A DNA stretch of 64,000 nucleotides. It comes from Gemmobacter sp964439015 (GTDB lineage Bacteria > Pseudomonadota > Alphaproteobacteria > Rhodobacterales > Rhodobacteraceae). Positions 39,751 through 48,943 of the stretch are shown in pieces. Under the pieces are notes generated by a model, which saw only the letters and a list, made by a program, of their open reading frames with translations, did not search any database and had not been told where the DNA came from. The stretch is from assembly GCA_964439015.1 (NCBI GenBank), contig CAYTMV010000002.1:1-64000 (forward strand). Reading direction: 5' to 3'. Made by a program: the position numbers and the translations under genes. Each line of letters begins with the position of its first letter. Position 1 is the first letter of the stretch.

Positions 39751-40341
39751 TCAGGCCAGCCCCACCTCGGTGCGGCCGCGCCGGTCGTGACGCAGGCTGG
39801 CATAAAGCACATGGTTGCGCCAGCGGCCATTGATCTGCAGATAGGCCTGCGCCACGCCTTCGTATTTGAAGCCGGATTTCTCCAGCACCCCGCGCGAGGC
39901 CACGTTTTCGGGCAGGCAGGCCGCCTCGATCCGGCTGAGGTCCAGCGCCGCAAAGGCGTGGTGGACCACCGCCCCGATCGCCTCGCGCATATAGCCGTTG
40001 CGGGCATGGGGGGCGCCCACCCAATAGCCCAGCGTGCCGGCCTGCACCGGCCCGCGGCGGATATTGTCCAGCGTGATTGCGCCCAGCAGCGCCTGGTCTT
40101 CCCGCCGGATCATCAGGAACGGCAGCGCCGTGCCCTGCGATTCGGCCCGCGCCGCCCAATAGACCCGGTTCTGAAAGGCGCGGCGCGACAGGTGGTCATG
40201 CGACCAGACCGGCTCCCACGGGGTCAGAAACTCGGCCGATACCGCGCGCAGTTCGGCCCAGGCGCGCCAATCGCCCTGCTCGGGCAGGCGCAGCGTCATG
40301 CGCGGCGTTTCGACCTTGGGCTTGCGTCGCAGGCCCAGCAT
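39751..40341 (-). CDS. RimJ/RimL-type GNAT acetyltransferase
   Basis: A 196-aa acetyltransferase of the RimJ/L group: MTLRLPEQGDWRAWAELR at the start, LGYWVGAPHARNGYMREAI (motif A) near residue 105, and RIEAACLPENVASRGVLEKS near 140. This group modifies protein N-termini or small molecules. Its start overlaps the M16 peptidase stop, so the two are coupled. Confidence 0.87.
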   Translation of the reverse strand: MLGLRRKPKVETPRMTLRLPEQGDWRAWAELRAVSAEFLTPWEPVWSHDHLSRRAFQNRVYWAARAESQGTALPFLMIRREDQALLGAITLDNIRRGPVQAGTLGYWVGAPHARNGYMREAIGAVVHHAFAALDLSRIEAACLPENVASRGVLEKSGFKYEGVAQAYLQINGRWRNHVLYASLRHDRRGRTEVGLA

Positions 40342-41597
40342 CAGGCCACCAACGCCCCGCGCAGCGCGTCCAGCCGCGGCGCCGCATCGGCCGGACCATA
40401 AAGCGCCATCGCCGCCTGCGCCCTGGACAGGCCCGCCGCAAAGCGGCGCACATCGGCCACCGAAACCGCGTCGATTTTCGCCACCGCCTCGGCCACGTCC
40501 GGCACCCTGCCCCAGATGGACAGCAGCCGCGCCAGACGCTCGGCCCGGCTGGACGGGCTTTCGAGGCCCATCAACATCCCCGCCTTCAACTGCGCGCGGG
40601 CGCGCGCGACCTCGGCCTCGGTCATGTCATCGGCGGCGCGCTTCATCTCGGCCACGGTCAGATCGGCCAGATCGCTGATCTCCTCGGCGGAAGTCCCGGC
40701 ATAGATCGTCAGATTGCCGGTATCCTCATAGGCGCCGGCCTGCGCAAAGATCGAATAGCACAGCCCCCGCTCCTCGCGGATCTTCTGAAACAGGCGCGAG
40801 GACATGCCACCCCCCATCGCCGTTGCATAGACCTGCGCGGTATAGACATCGGCATGGCGATAGCCCGGCCCGTCGAAAGACAGGGTGAAATGCACCTGCT
40901 CAAGGTCCTTGATCTCGCGCCGCTCGCCACCGATGAAGCGCGCCGGGGCGGGATCATTGCCGCCCACCGGGGTCAGATGACCAAACAGCGCCTGCGCCTG
41001 CGCAAGGATCGCGTCATGGTCAATACCACCCGCCGCAGCAAGGATCATGCGGTCCGGCCCGTAATGCTCGGCCACGAAGGCGATCAGGTCAGCGCGCGAA
41101 AAGCCGCTGACGCGCTCTTCGGTGCCCAGGATGGTGCGACCGAAGGGCTGGTCGGGATAACTGACTTCCTGCAACCAGTCGAAGACGATGTCGTCGGGCG
41201 TATCCAGTGCCTGCCCGATTTCCTGCAGGATCACATGACGCTCGGTCTCGATCTCCTTGGGATCAAAGGCGGGGTTCAGGACGATATCCGCGATCACATC
41301 CAGCGCCAGACCCACATCGGCAGACAGCACCCGGGCGTAATAGGCGGTCATTTCCTTCGACGTATAGGCGTTGATATAGCCGCCCACATCCTCGATCTCT
41401 TCGGCAATCTGCAAGGCGCTGCGCCGGGCCGTGCCCTTGAAGGCCATATGTTCCAGAAAATGCGCGATGCCGTTCTGATCGGCCCGTTCGTGCCGACCGC
41501 CCGCCAGCACCCAGATGCCGACCGAGGCCGATTGCATCCCCGGCATGGCCTCCGTCACCACACGGAAACCATTGGGCAGGGTATCGAGACGGCACAT
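40341..41597 (-). CDS. M16 family zinc metallopeptidase (mitochondrial processing peptidase-like)
   Basis: A 418-aa M16B peptidase with the inverted zinc motif HFLEH at residues 46-50 and the distal glutamate region in EIETERHVILQEI near 115-127. The C-terminal half has the M16 core YTAQVYATAMGGGMSSRLFQ. I use the ATG at 41597 directly after the thrC stop; a TTG two codons upstream is the only alternative. Downstream of thrC is its usual place in Rhodobacteraceae. It resembles the ancestor of mitochondrial processing peptidase. Confidence 0.93.
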   Translation of the reverse strand: MCRLDTLPNGFRVVTEAMPGMQSASVGIWVLAGGRHERADQNGIAHFLEHMAFKGTARRSALQIAEEIEDVGGYINAYTSKEMTAYYARVLSADVGLALDVIADIVLNPAFDPKEIETERHVILQEIGQALDTPDDIVFDWLQEVSYPDQPFGRTILGTEERVSGFSRADLIAFVAEHYGPDRMILAAAGGIDHDAILAQAQALFGHLTPVGGNDPAPARFIGGERREIKDLEQVHFTLSFDGPGYRHADVYTAQVYATAMGGGMSSRLFQKIREERGLCYSIFAQAGAYEDTGNLTIYAGTSAEEISDLADLTVAEMKRAADDMTEAEVARARAQLKAGMLMGLESPSSRAERLARLLSIWGRVPDVAEAVAKIDAVSVADVRRFAAGLSRAQAAMALYGPADAAPRLDALRGALVA

Positions 41598-41599
41598 GG

Positions 41600-42985
41600 T
41601 CAATGGGCAAGCCTTTCACGGATCAGGGTTTGCAGGGCGCTCAGGTCGTTGGCGGCACGGGTCACGCGCTCGGGCCGGTCAAACAGGTCGGCCATGCGCG
41701 GGGGCAGCGCGGGGCGGATGCCGGTCGCGGCCTCGACCGCATCGGGGAACTTGGCGGGGTGCGCGGTGGCCAGCGTCACCATCGGCACGGTGCCCAGGTG
41801 GCTTTCCGCCACCTTCACGCCCACGGCGGAATGTGGGCACAGCAACTCGGCCGAAGCGGCAAGCGTGGCCTTGATCGTGGCGCGCGTCTCGTCCTCGGAC
41901 ACGCGGCCCGAGGCGAAATGCTCGCGCAGGCCTTGCAGCGCGCCCTGCGGGATGCGGAAGCCGCCCGACTTCATCTCATCCATCAACTGCGCCACGGCCG
42001 CGCCCTCGCGGCCCAAGGCGTCAAACAGCGCGCGCTCGAAGTTCGAGGAAATCTGGATATCCATCGACGGGCTGATCGAGGGGGCAACCCCCTCCATCCG
42101 GTAATCGCCGGTGGTCATGGCGCGATGCAGGATGTCGTTCTGGTTGGTGGCGATCACCAGCCGCTCGATCGGCAGGCCCATCTTGCGGGCGATGTAGCCG
42201 GCGAAGATATCGCCGAAATTGCCGGTCGGCACCGTAAAGCTGACCGGGCGATGCGGCGCGCCAAGGCTGACAGCCGCGGTGAAGTAATAAACCACCTGCG
42301 CCAGAACCCGCGCCCAGTTGATGCTGTTGACGCCTGCCAGCCGCACGCCATCGCGGAAGGCGAAATCGTTGAACATGTCCTTCAGCCGCGCCTGGCAATC
42401 GTCAAAGGTGCCATCCATGGCAATGGCATGGACGTTCGACTCGACCGGCGTCGTCATCTGCCGGCGCTGCACCTCGGATACCCGGCCATGCGGGAACAGG
42501 ATGAACACGTCGACATTGGCCAGCCCGCGGAATGCCTCGATCGCGGCCGATCCGGTATCGCCCGAGGTGGCGCCGACAATCGTGATCCGCTCGCCGGTCT
42601 TGGCCAGCGCCGCCTGCATCAGCTGACCGATCAGCTGCATGGCGAAATCCTTGAAGGCCAGCGTCGGGCCGTGAAACAGCTCCAGCAGGAAGTGATTGGG
42701 CGCCAGCTGCTTCAGCGGCGCACGCGCGGCATGGCCAAAACCCGCATAGGCCTTGGCGATCAGCGCGCGAAACTCATCATCCGAGAAAGTATCGCCGATG
42801 AACGGCCGCATCACGCGATAGGCCACGTCTTCATAACTGGGGCCCGCCAGCGCCGCGATCTCGTCGTGACGCATCACCGGCACGGTTTCGGGGACGTAGA
42901 GGCCGCCATCACGGGCCAGCCCGGTCATCATCGCCTCGCCAAAACTCAGGACGGGTGCCGCGCCGCGGGTGGAGATGTAACGCAT
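41600..42985 (-). CDS. thrC: Threonine synthase
   Basis: PLP enzyme converting O-phosphohomoserine to threonine. The 461-aa protein has MRYISTRGAAPVLSFGEAMM at the start, the PLP-lysine region FHGPTLAFKDFAMQ near residue 110, and GATSGDTGSAAIEAF, the phosphate-binding loop, near 155. Long-form threonine synthase, complete. Lies between surf1 and the M16 peptidase. Confidence 0.97.
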   Translation of the reverse strand: MRYISTRGAAPVLSFGEAMMTGLARDGGLYVPETVPVMRHDEIAALAGPSYEDVAYRVMRPFIGDTFSDDEFRALIAKAYAGFGHAARAPLKQLAPNHFLLELFHGPTLAFKDFAMQLIGQLMQAALAKTGERITIVGATSGDTGSAAIEAFRGLANVDVFILFPHGRVSEVQRRQMTTPVESNVHAIAMDGTFDDCQARLKDMFNDFAFRDGVRLAGVNSINWARVLAQVVYYFTAAVSLGAPHRPVSFTVPTGNFGDIFAGYIARKMGLPIERLVIATNQNDILHRAMTTGDYRMEGVAPSISPSMDIQISSNFERALFDALGREGAAVAQLMDEMKSGGFRIPQGALQGLREHFASGRVSEDETRATIKATLAASAELLCPHSAVGVKVAESHLGTVPMVTLATAHPAKFPDAVEAATGIRPALPPRMADLFDRPERVTRAANDLSALQTLIRERLAH

Positions 42986-42997
42986 CGGATAAGCCCT

Positions 42998-43663
42998 TCA
43001 GGATGTGCGGCGCGTGATACGCCAGAGATAGAGAATTGTCATCCCCGCCCAGACCAGCGCCAGCCCGAACCATGTGACGGCATAGCCCAGATGGTCATTG
43101 GGGATATGGGCGGTATTGACCGGGATCGGGATCGCCTGCGGCACGACCGGATCGCGGGTGACGATCAGCACGGGTTCAGTCTTCAGCACCGTGGACAGCC
43201 CGTCGATGTCGCGGGCAAACCACAGACCTTTGACAAGGTCCGGTGCCGGTGTGTGGCGGTTCTGTTCATCCGGCCAATGCAGGTTGCCTTTCAGGGCAAC
43301 AGGACCGGCGGGTTGGGTCAGATCGCCCTCCAGCGGCACGAAGCCCAGATCGACCAGCAGGCGGCGGCCGTCAGCCTCCAGCACGCCGATCAGCCGATGG
43401 CCCGCGCCCAACCCCTTGACCGAGGCCAGAACCCGCGCCCCCTCGCCCGTCAGTTGCCCCGAAACGGCAATCGGCAGATAGGCGTCGCGCGCTGGATCGG
43501 GGGCTGCCGGCAGCGCGACGGGCGGGGCGGCAATCGCCGCCTCGATCCCGGCCAGAACGCCTTCCTTCCAGCGCAGCCGCTCGACCTGCCACAGGCCGAG
43601 GCTGACCAGCACGGCCAAACCGGCAAGGCCCAGGATCAGCGGAAAGATCAGACGCTTCAGCAA
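42998..43663 (-). CDS. SURF1 family cytochrome oxidase assembly protein
   Basis: A 221-aa inner-membrane protein with one helix at each end (residues 7-26 and 195-213) and the SURF1 pattern SLGLWQVERLRWKEG, then PVLIVTRDPVV and NDHLGYAVTWFGLAL. SURF1 supports heme a insertion into aa3 oxidase. It follows ctaE on the same strand after a hairpin. Confidence 0.92.
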   Translation of the reverse strand: MLKRLIFPLILGLAGLAVLVSLGLWQVERLRWKEGVLAGIEAAIAAPPVALPAAPDPARDAYLPIAVSGQLTGEGARVLASVKGLGAGHRLIGVLEADGRRLLVDLGFVPLEGDLTQPAGPVALKGNLHWPDEQNRHTPAPDLVKGLWFARDIDGLSTVLKTEPVLIVTRDPVVPQAIPIPVNTAHIPNDHLGYAVTWFGLALVWAGMTILYLWRITRRTS

Positions 43664-43683
43664 GGGGGGCTCCGAATGGCAAA

Positions 43684-43710
43684 GGCGCCTGTCGTTCTAG
43701 GACAGGCGCC
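43684..43710 (-). terminator. Terminator-like hairpin between ctaE and surf1
   Basis: Perfect 10-bp stem GGCGCCTGTC with GACAGGCGCC, 7-base loop, followed on the minus strand by TTTGCC. It may separate or attenuate surf1-thrC from the cta operon. Confidence 0.6.
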
Positions 43711-43769
43711 AGGAATTGGGAAGGGTGGGCCGTGTCATCCGGCCCAGGCCCATGTCTGCCTGTGGCGTG

Positions 43770-44621
43770 TCAGCCCTGACCCCAGACGTAGATCGCGGCA
43801 AACAGGAACAGCCAGACCACGTCCACAAAGTGCCAGTACCAGGCCGCGGCTTCAAAGCCGACATGCTGCTCGGGGGTGAAGTGGCCGCGCAGCACCCGGA
43901 TCAGGCAGACGGTCAGGAAGATCGTGCCGATGATGACGTGGAAGCCGTGGAAGCCGGTCGCCATGAAGAAGTTGGCGCCATAGATGTTGCCGGCAAAGCC
44001 GAAGGCGGCGTGGCTGTATTCATAGGCCTGGAAGAAGGTGAAGATAATCCCCAGGATGATCGCCAGCGCCAGACCGTTCTTCAGGTCGCGACGGTTGTTC
44101 TCATGCACCAGCGCGTGGTGCGCCCAGGTGGCGGCCGCGCCCGAACACAGCAGGATCAGGGTGTTGATCAGCGGCAGGTGCCACGGGTCGAAGGTCACGA
44201 TGCCTTCCGGCGGGAAGACGCCATCCTGAATGGGCGACATCGGCCCCATCGGGTAAAGCGCGTGCTTGAAGAAGCTCCAGAACCAGGCCGAGAAGAACAT
44301 CACCTCGGACATGATGAACAGGATGAAGCCATAGCGCAGGCCGATCCGCACCACCGGGGTGTGATCGCCGGTCTCGCCCTCATGCACCACATCGGCCCAC
44401 CAGCCGAACATGGTGTAAAGCACACCCACCAGACCGATCAGAAACAGCCACGGCCCGGAAATCACCGCAGGCTGGCCCAGGATCGCGCCGCCGACTTCGA
44501 TGCCGCTGTCCTTCATCCAGGCAACGGCGCCGAACAACATGGCAAAGGCCGAGACCGAGCCGAGGAACGGCCAGACCGATGGCGGCAGGATATGGTAATC
44601 GTGGTTCTTGGCATGAGCCAT
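43770..44621 (-). CDS. ctaE: Cytochrome c oxidase subunit III (aa3)
   Basis: A 283-aa, seven-helix subunit III of the aa3-type heme-copper oxidase. Recognisable parts are NHDYHILPPSVWPFLGS at the start, EVMFFSAWFWSFFKHAL near residue 100, and GANFFMATGFHGFHVIIGTI near 215. Sits at the end of ctaC-ctaB-orf-ctaG-ctaE, the order seen in Paracoccus and Rhodobacter. Confidence 0.97.
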   Translation of the reverse strand: MAHAKNHDYHILPPSVWPFLGSVSAFAMLFGAVAWMKDSGIEVGGAILGQPAVISGPWLFLIGLVGVLYTMFGWWADVVHEGETGDHTPVVRIGLRYGFILFIMSEVMFFSAWFWSFFKHALYPMGPMSPIQDGVFPPEGIVTFDPWHLPLINTLILLCSGAAATWAHHALVHENNRRDLKNGLALAIILGIIFTFFQAYEYSHAAFGFAGNIYGANFFMATGFHGFHVIIGTIFLTVCLIRVLRGHFTPEQHVGFEAAAWYWHFVDVVWLFLFAAIYVWGQG

Positions 44622-44643
44622 CGGGGTGCGCTCCCTCAGTTTC

Positions 44644-45219
44644 TTAGTTGCTTGCCTGCGTCGCGGGCTGGGCCAGAGTGGCCTCCTGCGTGGGCAGATC
44701 GGTTTCGTGGAAGGTATAGGACAGCGTGATTTCCTTGACGAACCGCCCCTCAGGGTCCGTCACCATCGCCGGATCGACGTAAAAGCTGACCGGCATCTGA
44801 ACGGTCTCGCCGGGTTGCAAGACCTGCTGCTCAAAGCAGAAACAGTCGATCTTGGTGAAATAGCCGCCCGCCGCATAGGGCGTGACGTTATAGCTGGCAG
44901 TGCCGGCCACGACGCGGTCTGTCGGGTTGTGCGCCTCATAGAAGGCCAGGCCCGATTCACCGATCCGCACCCGCATTTCGGTTTGCGCGGCCTTGAACAC
45001 CCACGGCATGCCGCGCGCCTTCGAGGCGTCAAAGCGGATCAGCACGGTCTGATCCAGGATCTCGTCCTGCCCCGGCACCACGACCGCCGTGCCCGTCGTG
45101 CCACCAAAGCCGGTCACGCGGCAGAACCAGTCATAGAAAGGCACCGCCGCGAAGGACAGCGACGCCATGGCGGCCACGACTGCCACCAGCTTGATCGCGG
45201 TGCGTTCCGGGCGTTGCAT
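44644..45219 (-). CDS. ctaG: Cytochrome c oxidase assembly protein CtaG (Cox11)
   Basis: Periplasmic-facing copper chaperone that delivers CuB to subunit I. The 191-aa protein has one N-terminal membrane helix (IKLVAVVAAMASLSFAAVPFYD), FCRVTGFGGTTG near residue 33, and the copper-binding KIDCFCFEQQVL (CFCF) near 110. Starts one base into the end of the small upstream gene. Confidence 0.96.
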   Translation of the reverse strand: MQRPERTAIKLVAVVAAMASLSFAAVPFYDWFCRVTGFGGTTGTAVVVPGQDEILDQTVLIRFDASKARGMPWVFKAAQTEMRVRIGESGLAFYEAHNPTDRVVAGTASYNVTPYAAGGYFTKIDCFCFEQQVLQPGETVQMPVSFYVDPAMVTDPEGRFVKEITLSYTFHETDLPTQEATLAQPATQASN

Positions 45220-45431
45220 CAGTTGCCCCCCGCCGGCGCCGCGGGGGCGCCATCGGCCGGCAGCAACTCAGGCCGGACCACATGGTCATAGCCCTGCATG
45301 CTGCCGCCACGGGTCACCTTGACCACGGTCAGGCCGAACATGATGGCGATGAAGGCCACCAGCACCAGACCCAGGCCCAGATTGCGCGAAAAGCGCCGCT
45401 GATGCAGTTCGTGTGTTGCGCGAATGGTCAT
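45219..45431 (-). CDS. Small single-span membrane protein of the cta operon
   Basis: A 70-aa protein with one hydrophobic helix (LGLGLVLVAFIAIMFGLTVV, about residues 18-37), a basic N-terminus and a proline/alanine-rich C-terminus facing the periplasm by the positive-inside rule. A small ORF at this place between ctaB and ctaG is typical of aa3 clusters in this group (CoxF-like). Its role in oxidase assembly is inferred from position. Overlaps ctaG by one base. Confidence 0.82.
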   Translation of the reverse strand: MTIRATHELHQRRFSRNLGLGLVLVAFIAIMFGLTVVKVTRGGSMQGYDHVVRPELLPADGAPAAPAGGN

Positions 45432-45432
45432 C

Positions 45433-46374
45433 TTACCACCCTCCCAGGCCCCAGGGCTTCAGACCGGCCTCGGCCAGCAGCGCCCCGAAATGCAGGAACA
45501 GATAAAGCAGCGAGAAGCCGAAGACCTTCTTCTCGATGCGGTGACGGTCAGCCTCGGCCGCAGCCTCGTCCCGGCGCCAGATTGCCCAGGCGCCAACAAC
45601 AAAGGCCAGGTTCAGCACGACGGCCGCCGCCATGTAGATCGGCCCGCCGATCACGGTCAGCCCCAGCCCGAGGCTGAACGGCACCAGCGCCAGCGTATAG
45701 GCCAGGATGTGGTTGCGGGTAACGCGCTTGCCATGCGTCACGGTCAGCATCGGCACCCCGGCCTTTTCGTAATCAGCATTCATGAACAGTGCCAGCGACC
45801 AGAAATGCGGCGGTGTCCAGACGAAGATCAGCATGAACATCAGCACGGCCTCGAGCCCGACCGAGCCCGTGGCAGCCGCCCAACCGATCATGGGCGGAAA
45901 GGCCCCGGCCGCGCCGCCGATCACGATGTTCTGCGGGGTCGAGCGTTTCAGCCAGATCGTGTAGACCACGGCGTAGAAGAAGATCGTGAAGGCCAGCAAC
46001 GCGCCCGCCAGAACATTGGTGGCGAGCGCCAACATCACGCAGGAAATGCCCGACAACGCCAGGCCGATCGCCAAGGCTTCGCCCGGCGCGACGCGGCCCG
46101 CAGGCACCGGCCGTCCCTGCGTGCGCTTCATCACCGCGTCAATGTCCGAATCCCACCACATGTTCAGCGCGCCCGAGGCGCCACCGCCCAGCGCGATGAA
46201 CAGCACCGCCACCGCCGCCTCGAATGGATGCAGCGATACCGGTGCCACCAGCAGGCCCGCCAGCGCCGTAAAGACCACCAGCGACATCACCCGCGGCTTC
46301 AGCAATGCCACATAATCGCCAAAGCCGGCCTCGGCCTGGGCGCTGAAGGTGGGATTGATGCGGATATCGGTCAT
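45433..46374 (-). CDS. ctaB: Protoheme IX farnesyltransferase (heme O synthase)
   Basis: UbiA-superfamily enzyme that farnesylates heme b to heme o, precursor of heme a. The 313-aa protein has about nine helices, YVALLKPRVMSLVVFTAL near residue 22, the prenyl-diphosphate motif NMWWDSDIDAVMKRTQGRP (NxxxDxxxD) near 80, and a second Asp-containing loop WTPPHFWSLALFMNADYEKA near 185. Upstream of the small membrane ORF and ctaG. Confidence 0.97.
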   Translation of the reverse strand: MTDIRINPTFSAQAEAGFGDYVALLKPRVMSLVVFTALAGLLVAPVSLHPFEAAVAVLFIALGGGASGALNMWWDSDIDAVMKRTQGRPVPAGRVAPGEALAIGLALSGISCVMLALATNVLAGALLAFTIFFYAVVYTIWLKRSTPQNIVIGGAAGAFPPMIGWAAATGSVGLEAVLMFMLIFVWTPPHFWSLALFMNADYEKAGVPMLTVTHGKRVTRNHILAYTLALVPFSLGLGLTVIGGPIYMAAAVVLNLAFVVGAWAIWRRDEAAAEADRHRIEKKVFGFSLLYLFLHFGALLAEAGLKPWGLGGW

Positions 46375-46462
46375 CTGCTTCTCCGGTTGGTCCGGCGGGC
46401 CGCATCAAGCGCCCCGCCCATCCTGCCTTGCCCCATCGGATGGGACGCGCGTGCCACTGGCC

Positions 46463-47314
46463 TCAGTTGGCCGAGGCCAGCTCGCGGATCGCCTTGCCCT
46501 GCAGTTGCACGTCACCGGCCTTGGCTGCGGCCAGCCACTGGTCATAAACCGGCTGCGACACGACCTTGACGGTGATCGGCATGAAGGCGTGGTTCTTGCC
46601 GCACAGTTCCGAACACTGACCGTAGAAGATACCCTCAACCTCGGGCTTGAACCACAGTTGGGCGATGCGGCCCGGCACGGCGTCCTGCTTCACGCCAAAG
46701 GCCGGGATCGTCCAGGAGTGGATCACGTCGCTGGCGGTCACCTGCATCACCACGGTCTTGCCGACCGGCAGGACGATGGCGGTGTCGGTGGCCAGCAGAT
46801 AGTCGCTGTCGGTATAGCCGAATTCGGTCAGCTGATCGCGCTCCAGCATGAAGCTGTCGAACGTCACATCCTCGCCGACATATTCATAGTTCCAGGCCCA
46901 CTGGAAGCCGGTGACCTTCACGGTGACATCGGCCTCGGGGATGGTCTGCTGCTTGAACAGCACCGGCAGCGAGAACGAGCCGATGAACAGCAGGATCAGG
47001 ATCGGCACCAGCGTCCACGCCACCTCGACCGGGGTGTGGTGGCTGAAACGTGCGGGCGTGGGATTGGCGCGACGGTTGAAGCGGATGAAGGCGTAGACCA
47101 TCAGCGCCGTCACGAACAAGACGATCCCGGTGATGATGATCAGGATCATGTCGGACAGGCCCTGCAGCTCGCGCGCGACCTCGGTCGCGGCGGGCTGGAA
47201 GTCGATCGCGCCCTGAATGGGCTTGCCGATCACCTGCAGATCCTGGCCGAAAGCCGTGCCGGCCGTGGCCGCGAGGGCAAGGGCAAGCGCCGAAAACTTG
47301 GTGCTGAGTCGCAT
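46463..47314 (-). CDS. ctaC: Cytochrome c oxidase subunit II (CuA)
   Basis: Subunit II of aa3 oxidase, 283 aa, accepting electrons from cytochrome c at CuA. Signal peptide MRLSTKFSALALALAATAGT, two membrane helices (about residues 55-78 and 97-117), the aromatic GFQWAWNYEY near 140, and the CuA ligands in CSELCGKNHAFM near 242 with the upstream His in SDVIHSW. The ATG at 47314 is set by the signal peptide. The subunit I gene is not in this window. Confidence 0.97.
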   Translation of the reverse strand: MRLSTKFSALALALAATAGTAFGQDLQVIGKPIQGAIDFQPAATEVARELQGLSDMILIIITGIVLFVTALMVYAFIRFNRRANPTPARFSHHTPVEVAWTLVPILILLFIGSFSLPVLFKQQTIPEADVTVKVTGFQWAWNYEYVGEDVTFDSFMLERDQLTEFGYTDSDYLLATDTAIVLPVGKTVVMQVTASDVIHSWTIPAFGVKQDAVPGRIAQLWFKPEVEGIFYGQCSELCGKNHAFMPITVKVVSQPVYDQWLAAAKAGDVQLQGKAIRELASAN

Positions 47315-47459
47315 GGTCCGATCCCGTTCTTTACTGCGGCATTTCGTAGCCGTCTGGACGAGAGCCTGCCTTTTGAGCAGATTCCCGTTGTTTCTGCCGC
47401 CCTTGAAACCATATTGCTGCAAGAACGTCTAGCAAAACCGTGCGACAATCCGCCGCTTG

Positions 47460-47473
47460 TTGATCCAGATCAA
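47460..47473. promoter_or_regulatory. Perfect FNR-type box (TTGAT-N4-ATCAA)
   Basis: TTGATCCAGATCAA is the exact FNR/FnrL consensus palindrome. It lies 146 bases upstream of ctaC and only 9 bases before the tldD ATG. FnrL would report oxygen, which suits control of the aa3 oxidase genes; repression of tldD by occlusion is also possible. Confidence 0.7.
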
Positions 47474-47482
47474 GGACTGCCA

Positions 47483-48910
<1,428 letters not shown>

Positions 48911-48915
48911 CCGGA

Positions 48916-48943
48916 CCTGTCAGAACGGGCCTGTCAGAACGGC
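48916..48943. repeat. 14-bp tandem duplication at the pcrA stop codon
   Basis: CCTGTCAGAACGGG (48916-48929) is followed by CCTGTCAGAACGGC. The second copy holds the pcrA stop and last codons; the first is in the 23-base gap to tldD. Confidence 0.75.

Noticed and set aside
38309..40159. Longer start for the FAD oxidoreductase
   Set aside because: The extra residues are out-of-frame sequence of the GNAT gene; the family N-terminus fits the ATG at 39727.
46349..47482. Upstream extension of tldD
   Set aside because: Antisense to ctaC and across the FNR box; TldD homology begins at 47483.
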